DNA of 43,271 bases from Betaproteobacteria bacterium (lineage in GTDB: Bacteria > Pseudomonadota > Gammaproteobacteria > Burkholderiales > SG8-41). The DNA is taken from assembly GCA_028292435.1 (NCBI GenBank), contig JAQGMI010000045.1, forward strand, positions 1 to 43,271, in the 5' to 3' direction. Every line of letters begins with the position of its first letter. Positions within the stretch are counted from its first letter, which is position 1. The notes under the pieces were generated by a model, which did not search any database, was not told the origin of the DNA, and saw nothing but the letters and a program-made list of their open reading frames with translations. Of the stretch, positions 32,290 through 40,704 are shown piece by piece. Position numbers and translations under genes: made by a program.

Positions 32290-33339
32290 TTAGAAACGGA
32301 TGCCGGCGCTGATCAGGAACTGGTTGTTCTTGACTTCCGAGCGCCCGCGTTCGCTCGAATACTGGACGCTGCCATAGAGCGCGCCATCGGACTTGAAGCG
32401 AACGCCAACCGCAGGCGTCCAGGCGTCCTTGTCATTGGCCGCGGCAATTCCGCCAACCGGCGCCTGATCGGGACGATTCAAATCATTGATGTAGCTGATT
32501 GACGCATAAGGCGTGAAACTGCCCGCCGAATAGGCTACCTGGCCAATCAATCTGACCTGGGTGAGATTCACGCTGCCATCAGACACCAAAATACCATTCG
32601 ATAACGTGTAAGCGCCCAGCTTGTCATGCACCGACAGCAATGCGCCGCGGCCGGTGAATTGCCATTTGTCGACGACGTGGCGATAAGTGAGGCCGAGCGT
32701 GCCGATCGTGCGATCATCTTTGCCCGAGCCGGTGACGCCAAGAATATTGGTGTCGACGGTGGTGCGACCGAATCCAACGGTTGCATCGAATACGAGATTC
32801 CGGTTGATTGCATAGCCAATGTACGGCGCGATTGTCGTACCGCTGCCGTTCAGGTTGCCGCCGTTAAAGTGCTGGTCAACGCTGGTGCGGTCCGCGGCGA
32901 CGGCAACACCAAAGACGACATTGTTATCAAACGTGTAATCGACGCCACCCAGGTAAACGTTCACATGGCCTGAGGACGACAGCGGTGCGTAGTCGTAAGA
33001 AACATTGTTGTGCGAGTAGGCGACCCATGCATTCCACTTTTCGCCTCCCGCCGCACCTGCCGCACCTGCCGCACCTGTCTCGCGGGAAAGGGCGAACCGG
33101 TTAACATTGAGGCCTGCATTCCCGCTCGGACCGCCACCGGCGAATGATGCGGCAGCGCTGCCGATCGCCCCGCCGGTAGACAAGCCGGTGGAGGACAGAA
33201 AGCCGGTCGCCAAGCCCGGGCTGTTATTCGGTTGGCCGGCATCGGTTTTCGTCGATTGGGCGAATGCCGAACCGCAGAATCCAATCGCCAACAAGCAAGC
33301 AATCGCGGCAATGGTGCTAAAGCGGTTTTTTAAATACAT
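32290..33339 (-). CDS. Outer-membrane autotransporter-type beta-barrel protein, short passenger
   Basis: The 349-residue protein has a signal peptide (1-27, ending GSAFA before QST). A Gly/Ser-rich linker of about 70 residues follows, then a barrel of alternating amphipathic strands typical of autotransporter beta domains (GEKWNAWVAYSHNN, YLGGVDYTFDNN, APYIGYAINRN, GTLGLTYRHVV). It ends in the strand SAGIRF with terminal phenylalanine, the Bam recognition signal. There is no large passenger, so it may be a pore or anchor rather than a secretion vehicle. The linker contains GAAGAAGAAG, encoded by a triplicated nonamer. AGGGAG precedes the ATG. A CRP-type palindrome lies just upstream. Confidence 0.85.
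   Translation of the reverse strand: MYLKNRFSTIAAIACLLAIGFCGSAFAQSTKTDAGQPNNSPGLATGFLSSTGLSTGGAIGSAAASFAGGGPSGNAGLNVNRFALSRETGAAGAAGAAGGEKWNAWVAYSHNNVSYDYAPLSSSGHVNVYLGGVDYTFDNNVVFGVAVAADRTSVDQHFNGGNLNGSGTTIAPYIGYAINRNLVFDATVGFGRTTVDTNILGVTGSGKDDRTIGTLGLTYRHVVDKWQFTGRGALLSVHDKLGAYTLSNGILVSDGSVNLTQVRLIGQVAYSAGSFTPYASISYINDLNRPDQAPVGGIAAANDKDAWTPAVGVRFKSDGALYGSVQYSSERGRSEVKNNQFLISAGIRF
33050..33076. repeat. Three tandem copies of the nonamer GCCGCACCT in the beta-barrel gene
   Basis: GCCGCACCT is repeated exactly three times and encodes, on the opposite strand, the AlaAlaGly stretch between the linker and first barrel strand. Copy-number slippage would change linker length by three residues per unit without frameshift. 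Confidence 0.9.
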
Positions 33340-33367
33340 TTTTTGGCTCCCTGCGTTTTTTTGGTTT

Positions 33368-33385
33368 TTGTGACAAAAATCACAA
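33368..33385. promoter_or_regulatory. CRP-type palindrome TTGTGA-N6-TCACAA
   Basis: TTGTGA (33368-33373), six spacer bases and TCACAA (33380-33385) form a perfect palindrome matching the CRP/Vfr consensus TGTGA-N6-TCACA. It is centred about 38 bases before the beta-barrel start codon, overlapping the predicted transcription start. Binding here would most likely repress. Confidence 0.65.
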
Positions 33386-33386
33386 A

Positions 33387-33415
33387 AATATCAATGCGTA
33401 AAACGACATTGTTAA
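33387..33415 (-). promoter_or_regulatory. Sigma70-type promoter of the beta-barrel gene
   Basis: Reading leftward, TTAACA (33410-33415, five of six to the -35 consensus) and GATATT (33387-33392, four of six to the -10) are 17 bases apart. Transcription would begin near 33380, inside the CRP-type palindrome. The region is markedly A/T-rich compared with the rest of the window. Confidence 0.5.
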
Positions 33416-33437
33416 TGTGTTAACGATAGCAAATTAC

Positions 33438-33466
33438 GCGCTGCTAATCACCTGTTAATTAGCGCG
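33438..33466 (-). terminator. Bulged hairpin after the ligase gene, possible terminator
   Basis: GCTAAT (33443-33448) pairs with ATTAGC (33458-33463). The stem is extended by three further pairs with one bulged base, and the loop is nine bases. It lies 18 bases after the stop of the leftward O-antigen-ligase-type gene. No T-tract is present, so termination is uncertain. Confidence 0.3.
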
Positions 33467-33483
33467 ACGCCCGAATTACGGCC

Positions 33484-36225
33484 TTAAGGCTGTTGCGAAT
33501 GTGCAACAACCAGCACGGAATCAAACGATTGCGGCTTTAGATTCTTCTGCGCGCGCTCGAGCGTTGTTGCAGCCAAAACGCGGTCACCAACTTGTTTCGC
33601 CATGGTGATGCGCTCGATGTACGGTTCAGGGTCGTCCGGAATGAGTTGTTCCATGCGATCGAGCAAGCGATAAGCCTCCACCAAGTTACCCTGATCGAAC
33701 CAGAGTTGCGCCCAGTTGCGAAGCACCAGAGGTTCAGCCGGAAACATCGAATGGGTCCGGCTGAATACGTCATTCGCTTCGCGCGCCGCGCGGACGCCGG
33801 CAACGGCAGCGTACGGACGCAAAATCTGTAGGGCCCTTATCTGCAACACGTTCGCGAGTGCCGCTAACGTCCACGGATCGTGCGGAAACAGGAGCGCGCC
33901 GATCCGTGCCTGCGATTCGGCCGCATCCAGATTGCGCTCGATCGCGGAAACTCGTTCGGGCGCTGCGCTTAATTGCCGGATATCGGCAATCGACTTGCCG
34001 AGCAGGTCGAACACCAGCTGACGCCGGTATTCGCGTTCATAGGGCGCGAGGCGTATCGCTTCTCCAATTAGTTGCTGACTTGCCTGGGTCAGAAAGGAGA
34101 ACGGGTGTAGCGCGAGCCTGGATGCCACGGCCGCGCGCGTCGCCCGCCATTCGATCATCGAGACCATCACCAGCAAAATGGCGATGGCGGCGGCCGACAA
34201 ACGCAGGCGAGCCGACACTGACGGAGGATTCGCTGCGGCGATGACACGATTGCGCGCACGCCAGGCGAATGTCAGGCACATCGCTGATATGAATATCGCG
34301 CCATCGACAACGCCGACCGCTATCGTCTCAATCGGATGCCCGGCGAAACTCACCGCTGCAAAAGCGACCAGCGCCCAATGCACAGCGACGTAAAGCGCCG
34401 GAAATCCCAGTGCGATGCTGAGCCAGGCGGCAGGGCGCGGCTTATTGAATTCGCGAGACGAGCACCCGAATGCGGACCAGGCCACAAACAACAGAAGCGT
34501 GACAACCGGTAACAATCTAAGCACCCAGCGTCCGCCAGCCTCACCCGCACCGGGGTCTAGCGGCCCGACTGCCGGCAGCCAGCTGGCGCAAGCTGCGACG
34601 AGTGCGAACGCTACACCCCAAACTCGCACGTCGTCCCTGTCAGCGTCCTTCTCAGACGCATCACCGGTTCGACTTGCGATCACCAGCATCAACGCAGCAA
34701 TGGCAAATGAAATAAGCCGCGTCGTCAAAACCGCGATATTGACTTGCGCATCCAGCCAGAAAACGAGCAAGGCCGACGTCAGGCCCGCGAGCAACAGCCA
34801 CTCGAAGGGTTCAAGCGTAGTGGATCGCTCGATGCCTCCTTGCATCATCCGGCGCCACGCGCAGCAAAGCATGAATATTGTCCACCCGGCGCCGACGCCT
34901 AACCCGAACGCCGGCGCGAACGCCGAACCGAGTCCGGCTTGGATCGAGGCGACGGCGAATAACGTGCCGCCGCCGAGCGTCGTCGCCGCAAACATACCCA
35001 ATGCTGACCTGCCGGCAATGCCGAACAACGCTTTTGCGGCGGCATAAAATACCGCGCAGAAAAAAATGAAATATGCGGCCCAGCCGATGAAACCAAAATT
35101 AAGCCCGATGTCGAGCGTATCCGCATGCAGGCGGTCGAAGCTATGGTCCGCGCCGTGGCCGATCAAGCGCATGACCGACGCAGGCATATGCGAAAAATAA
35201 TGCGTATACGCGGATTCGGGTCCGTAACCGATGAGCTTGATCTGCATGGGCGCTGCGCTGAATGCCGCGATCCCCGCGCCCCATACGTCCAATCTGGCCG
35301 CGGCGCTGCGCGACGCGCGGTCCGTCGCACCGATTGCGCCGCGCTCAAGGTTGAAAATCAGCCGCCCGATAACCGGCTGGTCTTGCGCCAGCCGTCGCGC
35401 GCCGTCGAGACTGTTAATGGCGACAACGGCCGCGACGATGACCGCCAGCAAAACGAATATCGCTACGAAAAAACGCCGGGCTCGCGCGTACGCGGCGATC
35501 AAACACCCGAGCATGAAAACACCGGCCACTGCGGCGATGAGCGGGCCCCGGGATTGCGTGGCAAGCAAGCCGGCCGCCTGTAGCGCAGCAAGCATTGTCC
35601 ATAACGCAAGCTCGGACCGCCGACCGCGCGATTGCCGGCAGCGCATTACCGTCAGCGGCAACAAGACCGCTAGATAAGCGGCGAGAAACACGGGGTTGCC
35701 CAGAGTGCTGCCGGGACGCGCGAGTTCGTTAGTACCGAGCAAATAAAAATCGAGCCCGAATCGTTGCTGCAGCACATAAACCGCCGGCACGACGCTCGCG
35801 ATGAGCAGCACATCGATCACGGCAGCGATGCGCGATGGAGTTCGTCCCCACGCGAGCATGGCAAAGAAAAAAGCGCCGTAGACACCCCAGGCGAGCAATC
35901 CCTCGCGCCGGTAATAGCCGCCGAAAAGCGCCACTTCGGCATTTTCAGACAGGCATGTCGAAACCACCGCGAGCGCGAGAAACACCAGCAGCGAGCTCGC
36001 TGCGATCTTCGTCGTCGGGCCCTGGCGGGTTACTGCTTGCCAGCATCCTGCAAGCAAGGCCGCGCCCAGTGCGAGCACCGACAGCGGTTCTGCGAGGTTC
36101 TGCTTGGCGAGTTCAAAACCGCGATCCATGACAACGCTCATCAATATGGGCGTTGCCGCGACGATCGCAATGATGGACGCCCCGGCGAGACTGAGCCAGA
36201 ACGGGCGCTGATCCAACGACGTCAA
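33484..36225 (-). CDS. Large O-antigen ligase/polymerase-family membrane protein with C-terminal TPR-like region
   Basis: The 913-residue protein has about 16-18 membrane helices (residues 10-700). Wzy/WaaL-type motifs are STLGNPVFLAAYL (173-185), TQSRGP (223-228), GYGPESAY (333-340) and the large periplasmic loop HSFDRLHADTLDIG (361-374). The soluble C-terminus (about 720-913) has TPR-like helices (LVLRNWAQLWFDQGNLVEAYRLLDR). I place the start at TTG 36225, which overlaps the TGA of the preceding gene in a TTGA arrangement with CGGAGA just upstream; no ATG exists before the first helix. Such proteins polymerise or transfer lipid-linked glycans to lipid A or to protein. The size exceeds that of typical WaaL and suits the multi-domain ligase/TPR group. 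The acceptor is not known. Confidence 0.88.
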   Translation of the reverse strand: MTSLDQRPFWLSLAGASIIAIVAATPILMSVVMDRGFELAKQNLAEPLSVLALGAALLAGCWQAVTRQGPTTKIAASSLLVFLALAVVSTCLSENAEVALFGGYYRREGLLAWGVYGAFFFAMLAWGRTPSRIAAVIDVLLIASVVPAVYVLQQRFGLDFYLLGTNELARPGSTLGNPVFLAAYLAVLLPLTVMRCRQSRGRRSELALWTMLAALQAAGLLATQSRGPLIAAVAGVFMLGCLIAAYARARRFFVAIFVLLAVIVAAVVAINSLDGARRLAQDQPVIGRLIFNLERGAIGATDRASRSAAARLDVWGAGIAAFSAAPMQIKLIGYGPESAYTHYFSHMPASVMRLIGHGADHSFDRLHADTLDIGLNFGFIGWAAYFIFFCAVFYAAAKALFGIAGRSALGMFAATTLGGGTLFAVASIQAGLGSAFAPAFGLGVGAGWTIFMLCCAWRRMMQGGIERSTTLEPFEWLLLAGLTSALLVFWLDAQVNIAVLTTRLISFAIAALMLVIASRTGDASEKDADRDDVRVWGVAFALVAACASWLPAVGPLDPGAGEAGGRWVLRLLPVVTLLLFVAWSAFGCSSREFNKPRPAAWLSIALGFPALYVAVHWALVAFAAVSFAGHPIETIAVGVVDGAIFISAMCLTFAWRARNRVIAAANPPSVSARLRLSAAAIAILLVMVSMIEWRATRAAVASRLALHPFSFLTQASQQLIGEAIRLAPYEREYRRQLVFDLLGKSIADIRQLSAAPERVSAIERNLDAAESQARIGALLFPHDPWTLAALANVLQIRALQILRPYAAVAGVRAAREANDVFSRTHSMFPAEPLVLRNWAQLWFDQGNLVEAYRLLDRMEQLIPDDPEPYIERITMAKQVGDRVLAATTLERAQKNLKPQSFDSVLVVAHSQQP

Positions 36226-37358
36226 CGCGTCTCCGGGGCGGAGGACCTCCGCTCGTGCGGCTTGCGCAAAACCCACCAGCGCGGCGCACGGAACTTCGCA
36301 ATTCGCACGTAGCAATAAACGTAAGTCGCGGCAAAGAGCAGGCAGCCGATTTGCAGCGCAAGCGGTGATTGCCAGAAGACGACCGACGGCACCACGCCGA
36401 TGGACGTCACGATCCACAAATAAGGCGCGGTCAGCGCATTGCGTTGGCTTTTCGGCTCCGGCAGGCTGCTGCCGACGAGCCAGCGCACGAGGCGCATATA
36501 GATCAAGTGGTGCAGATGCGCGACATCCGGCAGACCGGGATGAGCGCGCCGAATGACCACGCGCCGATAAATCGAAAATAACAGTTCGCAAACCGGATAC
36601 GAGCACAAGAGAACGGGAAACCATGCCGAAACGTCGGGGTTTCGCGCAATCAACATGACGAGCAGCACGCCGATCCAGAATCCGAGCAGATAGGCGCCGC
36701 CGTCGCCGAGATAGATAAGTCCGCGCGGAAAGTTCAGCAGCATAAAGCCGGCGATGGCGCCGACCGCCGTCAATGCCGCCGCGAGAACGGCGATGTCGCC
36801 TGCCTTGAAAGCGACATAGGCAATGCCCAGCAGGATCAAGGCGGCGACACCGCCAGCAAGGCCGTTGAAGCCGTCGATAATGTTGAATGCATGCGTGACG
36901 CCTGCGACGAGTACGCAGGTCAGCAGCGCTGAAACGAGCGGAAATGCGATGACCGCATCGAGCGGAGCAAAATCGAATCGGGGTATCCATGCGCCCAGCA
37001 TCCAGCCGGCCAATAATGCCGACGCGAGTGCCGCAAGCAGGCGCGCCCAGATACCGATGCGCTGGGTGAAATCTTCGAGCAGGCCAGCTGCAAAGATAGG
37101 CAGCACTGCGACCAGCAGCGTCAGGCCCATGTGAGCGCTGGCTATCGCATAGGGCGCCTCGGCGAACAGCCGCGCGAGCAAACTGATGAGCAGTCCCGCC
37201 GCAACGCCGATACCGCCGGCCCGATTCAATCCATGCATTTTGGATTCGGACGACGATTCGCTGCGCGCGGCGTGCGCATGCGCTGACGGGCGTTGAAGGC
37301 GGATGGCCGCAAGCGTGACGCCGAACGACACGATCATCGCAAGAAAAATATACGTCAT
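36222..37358 (-). CDS. MraY/WecA-family undecaprenyl-phosphate sugar-1-phosphate transferase
   Basis: The 378-residue membrane protein has about ten helices. Family signatures are LLEDFTQR (93-100, Glu in place of the usual first Asp), NIIDGFNGLAGG (159-170), YLGDGGAYLLG (216-226) and the HLHHLIYMR loop (281-289). These match bacterial enzymes that start O-antigen or exopolysaccharide repeat units by placing a sugar phosphate, often GlcNAc-1-P, on undecaprenyl phosphate at the inner membrane. MurNAc-pentapeptide specificity (MraY) is unlikely, since this is a polysaccharide cluster. The ATG at 37358 has no clear ribosome site. The gene is divergent from the two-domain glycosyltransferase and coupled to the ligase gene. 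Confidence 0.93.
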   Translation of the reverse strand: MTYIFLAMIVSFGVTLAAIRLQRPSAHAHAARSESSSESKMHGLNRAGGIGVAAGLLISLLARLFAEAPYAIASAHMGLTLLVAVLPIFAAGLLEDFTQRIGIWARLLAALASALLAGWMLGAWIPRFDFAPLDAVIAFPLVSALLTCVLVAGVTHAFNIIDGFNGLAGGVAALILLGIAYVAFKAGDIAVLAAALTAVGAIAGFMLLNFPRGLIYLGDGGAYLLGFWIGVLLVMLIARNPDVSAWFPVLLCSYPVCELLFSIYRRVVIRRAHPGLPDVAHLHHLIYMRLVRWLVGSSLPEPKSQRNALTAPYLWIVTSIGVVPSVVFWQSPLALQIGCLLFAATYVYCYVRIAKFRAPRWWVLRKPHERRSSAPETR

Positions 37359-37530
37359 GCTAAAGCCCGCTCACACGTGTGCTTGTTGTCGCGACTGCCG
37401 GCTCGCGCGAGGTTGCAGTGAACGATCCATGCTCCCTCTCTTTGTAGTTGCAGGCCATATAATGACGGCGCGCCGAGATGGCGTTCGATTATCCCACCGT
37501 TCAGTTGCAGTGTAACGATCCCGCATCGAG

Positions 37531-39675
37531 ATGAATTCAGCGCGCCCATTAATCTCCGTCATCCTGCCACTGGAGCGTCGCACGCAGCATGCCGTCGACG
37601 CAGTTCGTTCGATCGTCCAACAGACATATCGCCCGCTCGAGCTGATCGTCGTCGACTGTGCGGACGACCGCGACACGGTTGCACAAATTCAGAACATGCT
37701 CGGCAATCCGCCCGCGGACATAGCGGTTACGATTATAAGCAAACAAAATTTCCGTGCCGCGCCGGCCATCAACGAGGGGCTTCGTGCTGCGCGCGGCGAC
37801 TACATTGCATTGCTGACCGAGGACGACGCGTACGCACCAAACCGCCTGCAGTCCTGTTTAGCTGCGGCACCGGGCGCAGGCATCGTCATCACGCACCTGA
37901 CGCCAATCGATACAGAAGGCCACCCGCTCACCATTGGAAACCGCTGGCGCACGGACTATGAATTAACGCTCCTGAAACACATCGGAGCCTTTCCCAGCCT
38001 GTCGTGCCTGAGCGTATTTCACGATATCGTGGTCACGCCGGGCAATCTGTTTTTCTCGCGCGATTTACTCTCGACAGTCGGCGACTTTGCGGATTATCCG
38101 CAGCTGCACTATCTGGATTTCTTTCTGCGCGCGGCATTGGTCGAGGAACCATTCCTGATTCGGGAAAAACTGCTGGTGCATCGGGTTGCTGCCGGCAGGA
38201 ACACCGATCAGGCGCCGCGTGCCGACGACGAACATACGGCTGTGCTGCGCAAGCATCTTGTAACGCTGATGAACTCCGAGCGACCCGCCAACCGGCTTGC
38301 CGATGTTTTCGACGCGCATCCCTTTTTATTCGCCCAGACCGGCTGGCCCGAGGCCTTAAAAAACGCGTTCGACGGCTTGCTCGAATATCGCAATTTGCCG
38401 CTGGGTGAAACCGCCGACGCGGTTGACGAAGAACGAGCGCCTCAGCAGAAGTCAGGTCGCGACGTCACCTTAGTAACACACGAACTGAGCCTGACCGGCG
38501 CTCCGGTTATCGTACTCGAGCTCGCTTCCCTGCTGCGAGCGCGCGGCCACCCGGTGACCGTACTCAGTCTACTTGACGGTCCTCTGAAGCCCGAATTTAT
38601 CAAGCGCGCCATTGAGGTCAAGGTGCCGCCGCTCGTGCTCGACCGCTTGATACGATTGCAAGCGTGGACGCGGCATTGGGCGGAGCGCGGTAAAAAGCTG
38701 CCTGAACGCCTGCTGCACAGATTGACGAGCGCGACGCGTGAGCTGGCGGAATGGCTGTGGAAAACACGGTTGCGGCCTCAGGCGTCCGGCATCCTCGTCC
38801 TGAACTCGGTGGCTTCGTGCGAACTCGCGGCGAGACTGCCGGCAAACTGGAAAGGCGATGCGTTCTGGTACGTTCACGAGTCGCTCGACCTGCCATGGAT
38901 CATGCCGAAAGCGCGCGAAAATGCGAAGGTTCAACGGCTGGTGGCGGATGGCCGACTCAAAATCATCTTCGGTTCAGAGGCGACGCGACAGCACTGGGCG
39001 GCGAGCGGCTACGACGGGGAAGTGCGCTATTGGAGCGGCATCAACAATTTGGCCGATGAGTCCGCCGATGCATGGCGACGCGACGAGCGCAGCAAGCGTG
39101 AGAAGCGCGTCGTCCTGAACGTCGGCTCCGTCAGCGGCCGCAAAGGCTCGCGCACGCTCGTCGAAGCGTTCGCATTAGGCCGCGCTGAGCGGCTTATTCC
39201 GGATGACGTCGACCTTTGCATCGTCGGCTGCGCCCTGCCGTCGCTCAGCGCGGAGGCGCGCGATCTCGTCCGCCGTATTCACCAGCCCGACATTTGTGGA
39301 CATGTACGGCTGGTCGCGAGCGTTGAACCTCGCGCACTGCGCGCTTACTATGCCGAGGCGGACGTGTATGCACACGCTTCGATTTTCGACTGCATGCCGA
39401 TCGCGCTGCTGTCGGCGATGGCGCATGCCTTGCCAATCGTGGCGACCGACGTAGACGGCTGCAGGGAAGCGATATTGCATGAATCGTGTGGCCTGCTGGT
39501 GCAACCGGGTCAGGTTCGCGCGATGGCGGAGGCCTTGGGAACACTGCTTACGCAGCACGACAAAGCGCGCAGCTTCGGCGCGGCGGCACGCGCGCGTTTC
39601 GTCGACCGCTTTTCGCTCGAAACGACATTCGAGCCGCTATACCAAACTCTGATCGGCGCTGCGCCGTCCGCGTAA
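37531..39675 (+). CDS. Two-domain glycosyltransferase: N-terminal GT2-like (GT-A) plus C-terminal GT4-like (GT-B)
   Basis: The 714-residue protein fuses two sugar transferases. Residues 1-240 are GT-A type, with the start strand SVILPLERR, VRSIVQQTYRPLELIVVDCADD and the metal-binding TEDDA (96-100). Residues 311-714 are GT-B type, with HELSLTGAPVIVLELASLL near the start, VGSVSGRKGSRTLVEAF (531-547) and the nucleotide region DCMPIALLSAMAHALPIVATD (620-640). In this last motif the usual EX7E pair is D620 and S628, so the second acid is lost. It may be weak or inactive, or may use a different donor. No signal peptide is present, so it is cytoplasmic. It probably adds two sugars to the glycan or processes a diverse repeat unit. 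Its end overlaps the opposing reductase gene by 39 bases. Confidence 0.9.
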   Translation: MNSARPLISVILPLERRTQHAVDAVRSIVQQTYRPLELIVVDCADDRDTVAQIQNMLGNPPADIAVTIISKQNFRAAPAINEGLRAARGDYIALLTEDDAYAPNRLQSCLAAAPGAGIVITHLTPIDTEGHPLTIGNRWRTDYELTLLKHIGAFPSLSCLSVFHDIVVTPGNLFFSRDLLSTVGDFADYPQLHYLDFFLRAALVEEPFLIREKLLVHRVAAGRNTDQAPRADDEHTAVLRKHLVTLMNSERPANRLADVFDAHPFLFAQTGWPEALKNAFDGLLEYRNLPLGETADAVDEERAPQQKSGRDVTLVTHELSLTGAPVIVLELASLLRARGHPVTVLSLLDGPLKPEFIKRAIEVKVPPLVLDRLIRLQAWTRHWAERGKKLPERLLHRLTSATRELAEWLWKTRLRPQASGILVLNSVASCELAARLPANWKGDAFWYVHESLDLPWIMPKARENAKVQRLVADGRLKIIFGSEATRQHWAASGYDGEVRYWSGINNLADESADAWRRDERSKREKRVVLNVGSVSGRKGSRTLVEAFALGRAERLIPDDVDLCIVGCALPSLSAEARDLVRRIHQPDICGHVRLVASVEPRALRAYYAEADVYAHASIFDCMPIALLSAMAHALPIVATDVDGCREAILHESCGLLVQPGQVRAMAEALGTLLTQHDKARSFGAAARARFVDRFSLETTFEPLYQTLIGAAPSA

Positions 39676-40581
39676 AGGAAAGACTTTTGCGGCGGGCGGA
39701 AAATAGTCGGCGATATATTCGGCGAGCGCGATACGCCAGTCCCGCATCAAATTCAAGTTGATCTGATCGAGCTTGCGGTTCAGCAGTCGTTCGGATGCCG
39801 GGCGCGGTGCGAAATACTCGCGTGCAAAAAAACCGGAATCGACCGCTTTAATTTCCACTTTGTCTTGCAGCCCGAGAATATCAATCAACGCGCCCGCAAC
39901 CTCCAGGCGGCTGGTTTCACCGGCGCAGACCATGTTATAGAGACCGAAGTGCCCGGCAGCGAGCAACGCACGCAGGTTACGCGCAAAGTCGACCGTATAC
40001 GTCGGGGTTCCCAGCTTGTCGTTGACCACGTGCAGCGTGGTCGTGCCCGCCGCGAGTTGACGCATCAGCTTGCCGATAAATTTTTTATCCTTTTGAGGCC
40101 CGCCGCCCATCATCCAGCCTGCGCGGCAAATCAAATGACGCAGCACTCCGGCTTCGACTATCTGCTCGCCGCGATACTTCGAGCGCCCGTACACGCCCAG
40201 CGGGTTGGGCAGGTCGCGCTCGTCATAACGCGCTTTCGTGCCATCAAAAATGCCCGCTGTCGATACGTAGACAAGCGGCAGATCGTTGTCGAGCGCGATT
40301 TTTGCCGCGTGCTCGACGGACAAGGTATTGGTCCGGTATGCGTCATCCGGATTGCGCTCGCAATATTCGAGATCGGTATGGGCGCCCAGGTGCACGAGCA
40401 CATCGGGCGCAAACGACTCGACCGATTCGCGATAACCGTTGAGATCGCGAAAATCGCAATGCTCGAGCCACGGCGCGTTGATATCGATGTCCGTGCATTT
40501 CAATTCATCGGCGGCGGCGCCGAATACGCGGCGCACCGCCTCACCCAGCATGCCGCCGCAGCCGGCGACGTAAATACGCAT
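39637..40581 (-). CDS. RmlD-like dTDP-4-dehydrorhamnose reductase family protein (extended SDR)
   Basis: The 314-residue protein has the NAD(P) motif GCGGMLGE (7-14), YVSTAGIFDG with the catalytic Ser/Thr pair (107-108) and the YGRSK motif (Y131, K135). Length and pattern (FAPDVLVHLGAHTDLEYCERN) match RmlD-type reductases that reduce a nucleotide-linked 4-keto sugar to rhamnose or a related 6-deoxy sugar. RmlA, RmlB and RmlC are not in the window, so a different nucleotide sugar is possible. The ATG at 40581 follows GGGAGA, and the in-frame upstream ATG lacks a site. The next leftward gene upstream is the Wzt ATPase, 124 bases away. The 3' end overlaps the opposing glycosyltransferase. Confidence 0.88.
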   Translation of the reverse strand: MRIYVAGCGGMLGEAVRRVFGAAADELKCTDIDINAPWLEHCDFRDLNGYRESVESFAPDVLVHLGAHTDLEYCERNPDDAYRTNTLSVEHAAKIALDNDLPLVYVSTAGIFDGTKARYDERDLPNPLGVYGRSKYRGEQIVEAGVLRHLICRAGWMMGGGPQKDKKFIGKLMRQLAAGTTTLHVVNDKLGTPTYTVDFARNLRALLAAGHFGLYNMVCAGETSRLEVAGALIDILGLQDKVEIKAVDSGFFAREYFAPRPASERLLNRKLDQINLNLMRDWRIALAEYIADYFPPAAKVFPLRGRRSADQSLV

Positions 40582-40704
40582 TCTCGGATCTCCCTGCCTC
40601 TTCGTGCGCGAGCCGCGATCTGCGGCATCATCCAACGCAACGAGCGAAAGAGTACCAGATACGCGGCAACGATAACCAGCCCGATGCGCGCCGGCGCCGG
40701 CGAA

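Noticed and set aside
36225..36990. N-terminal extension of the ligase to 1168 residues
   Set aside because: The extension lies wholly inside the WecA-type gene in another frame, is Arg/Cys-rich and lacks family similarity; TTG 36225 fits better.
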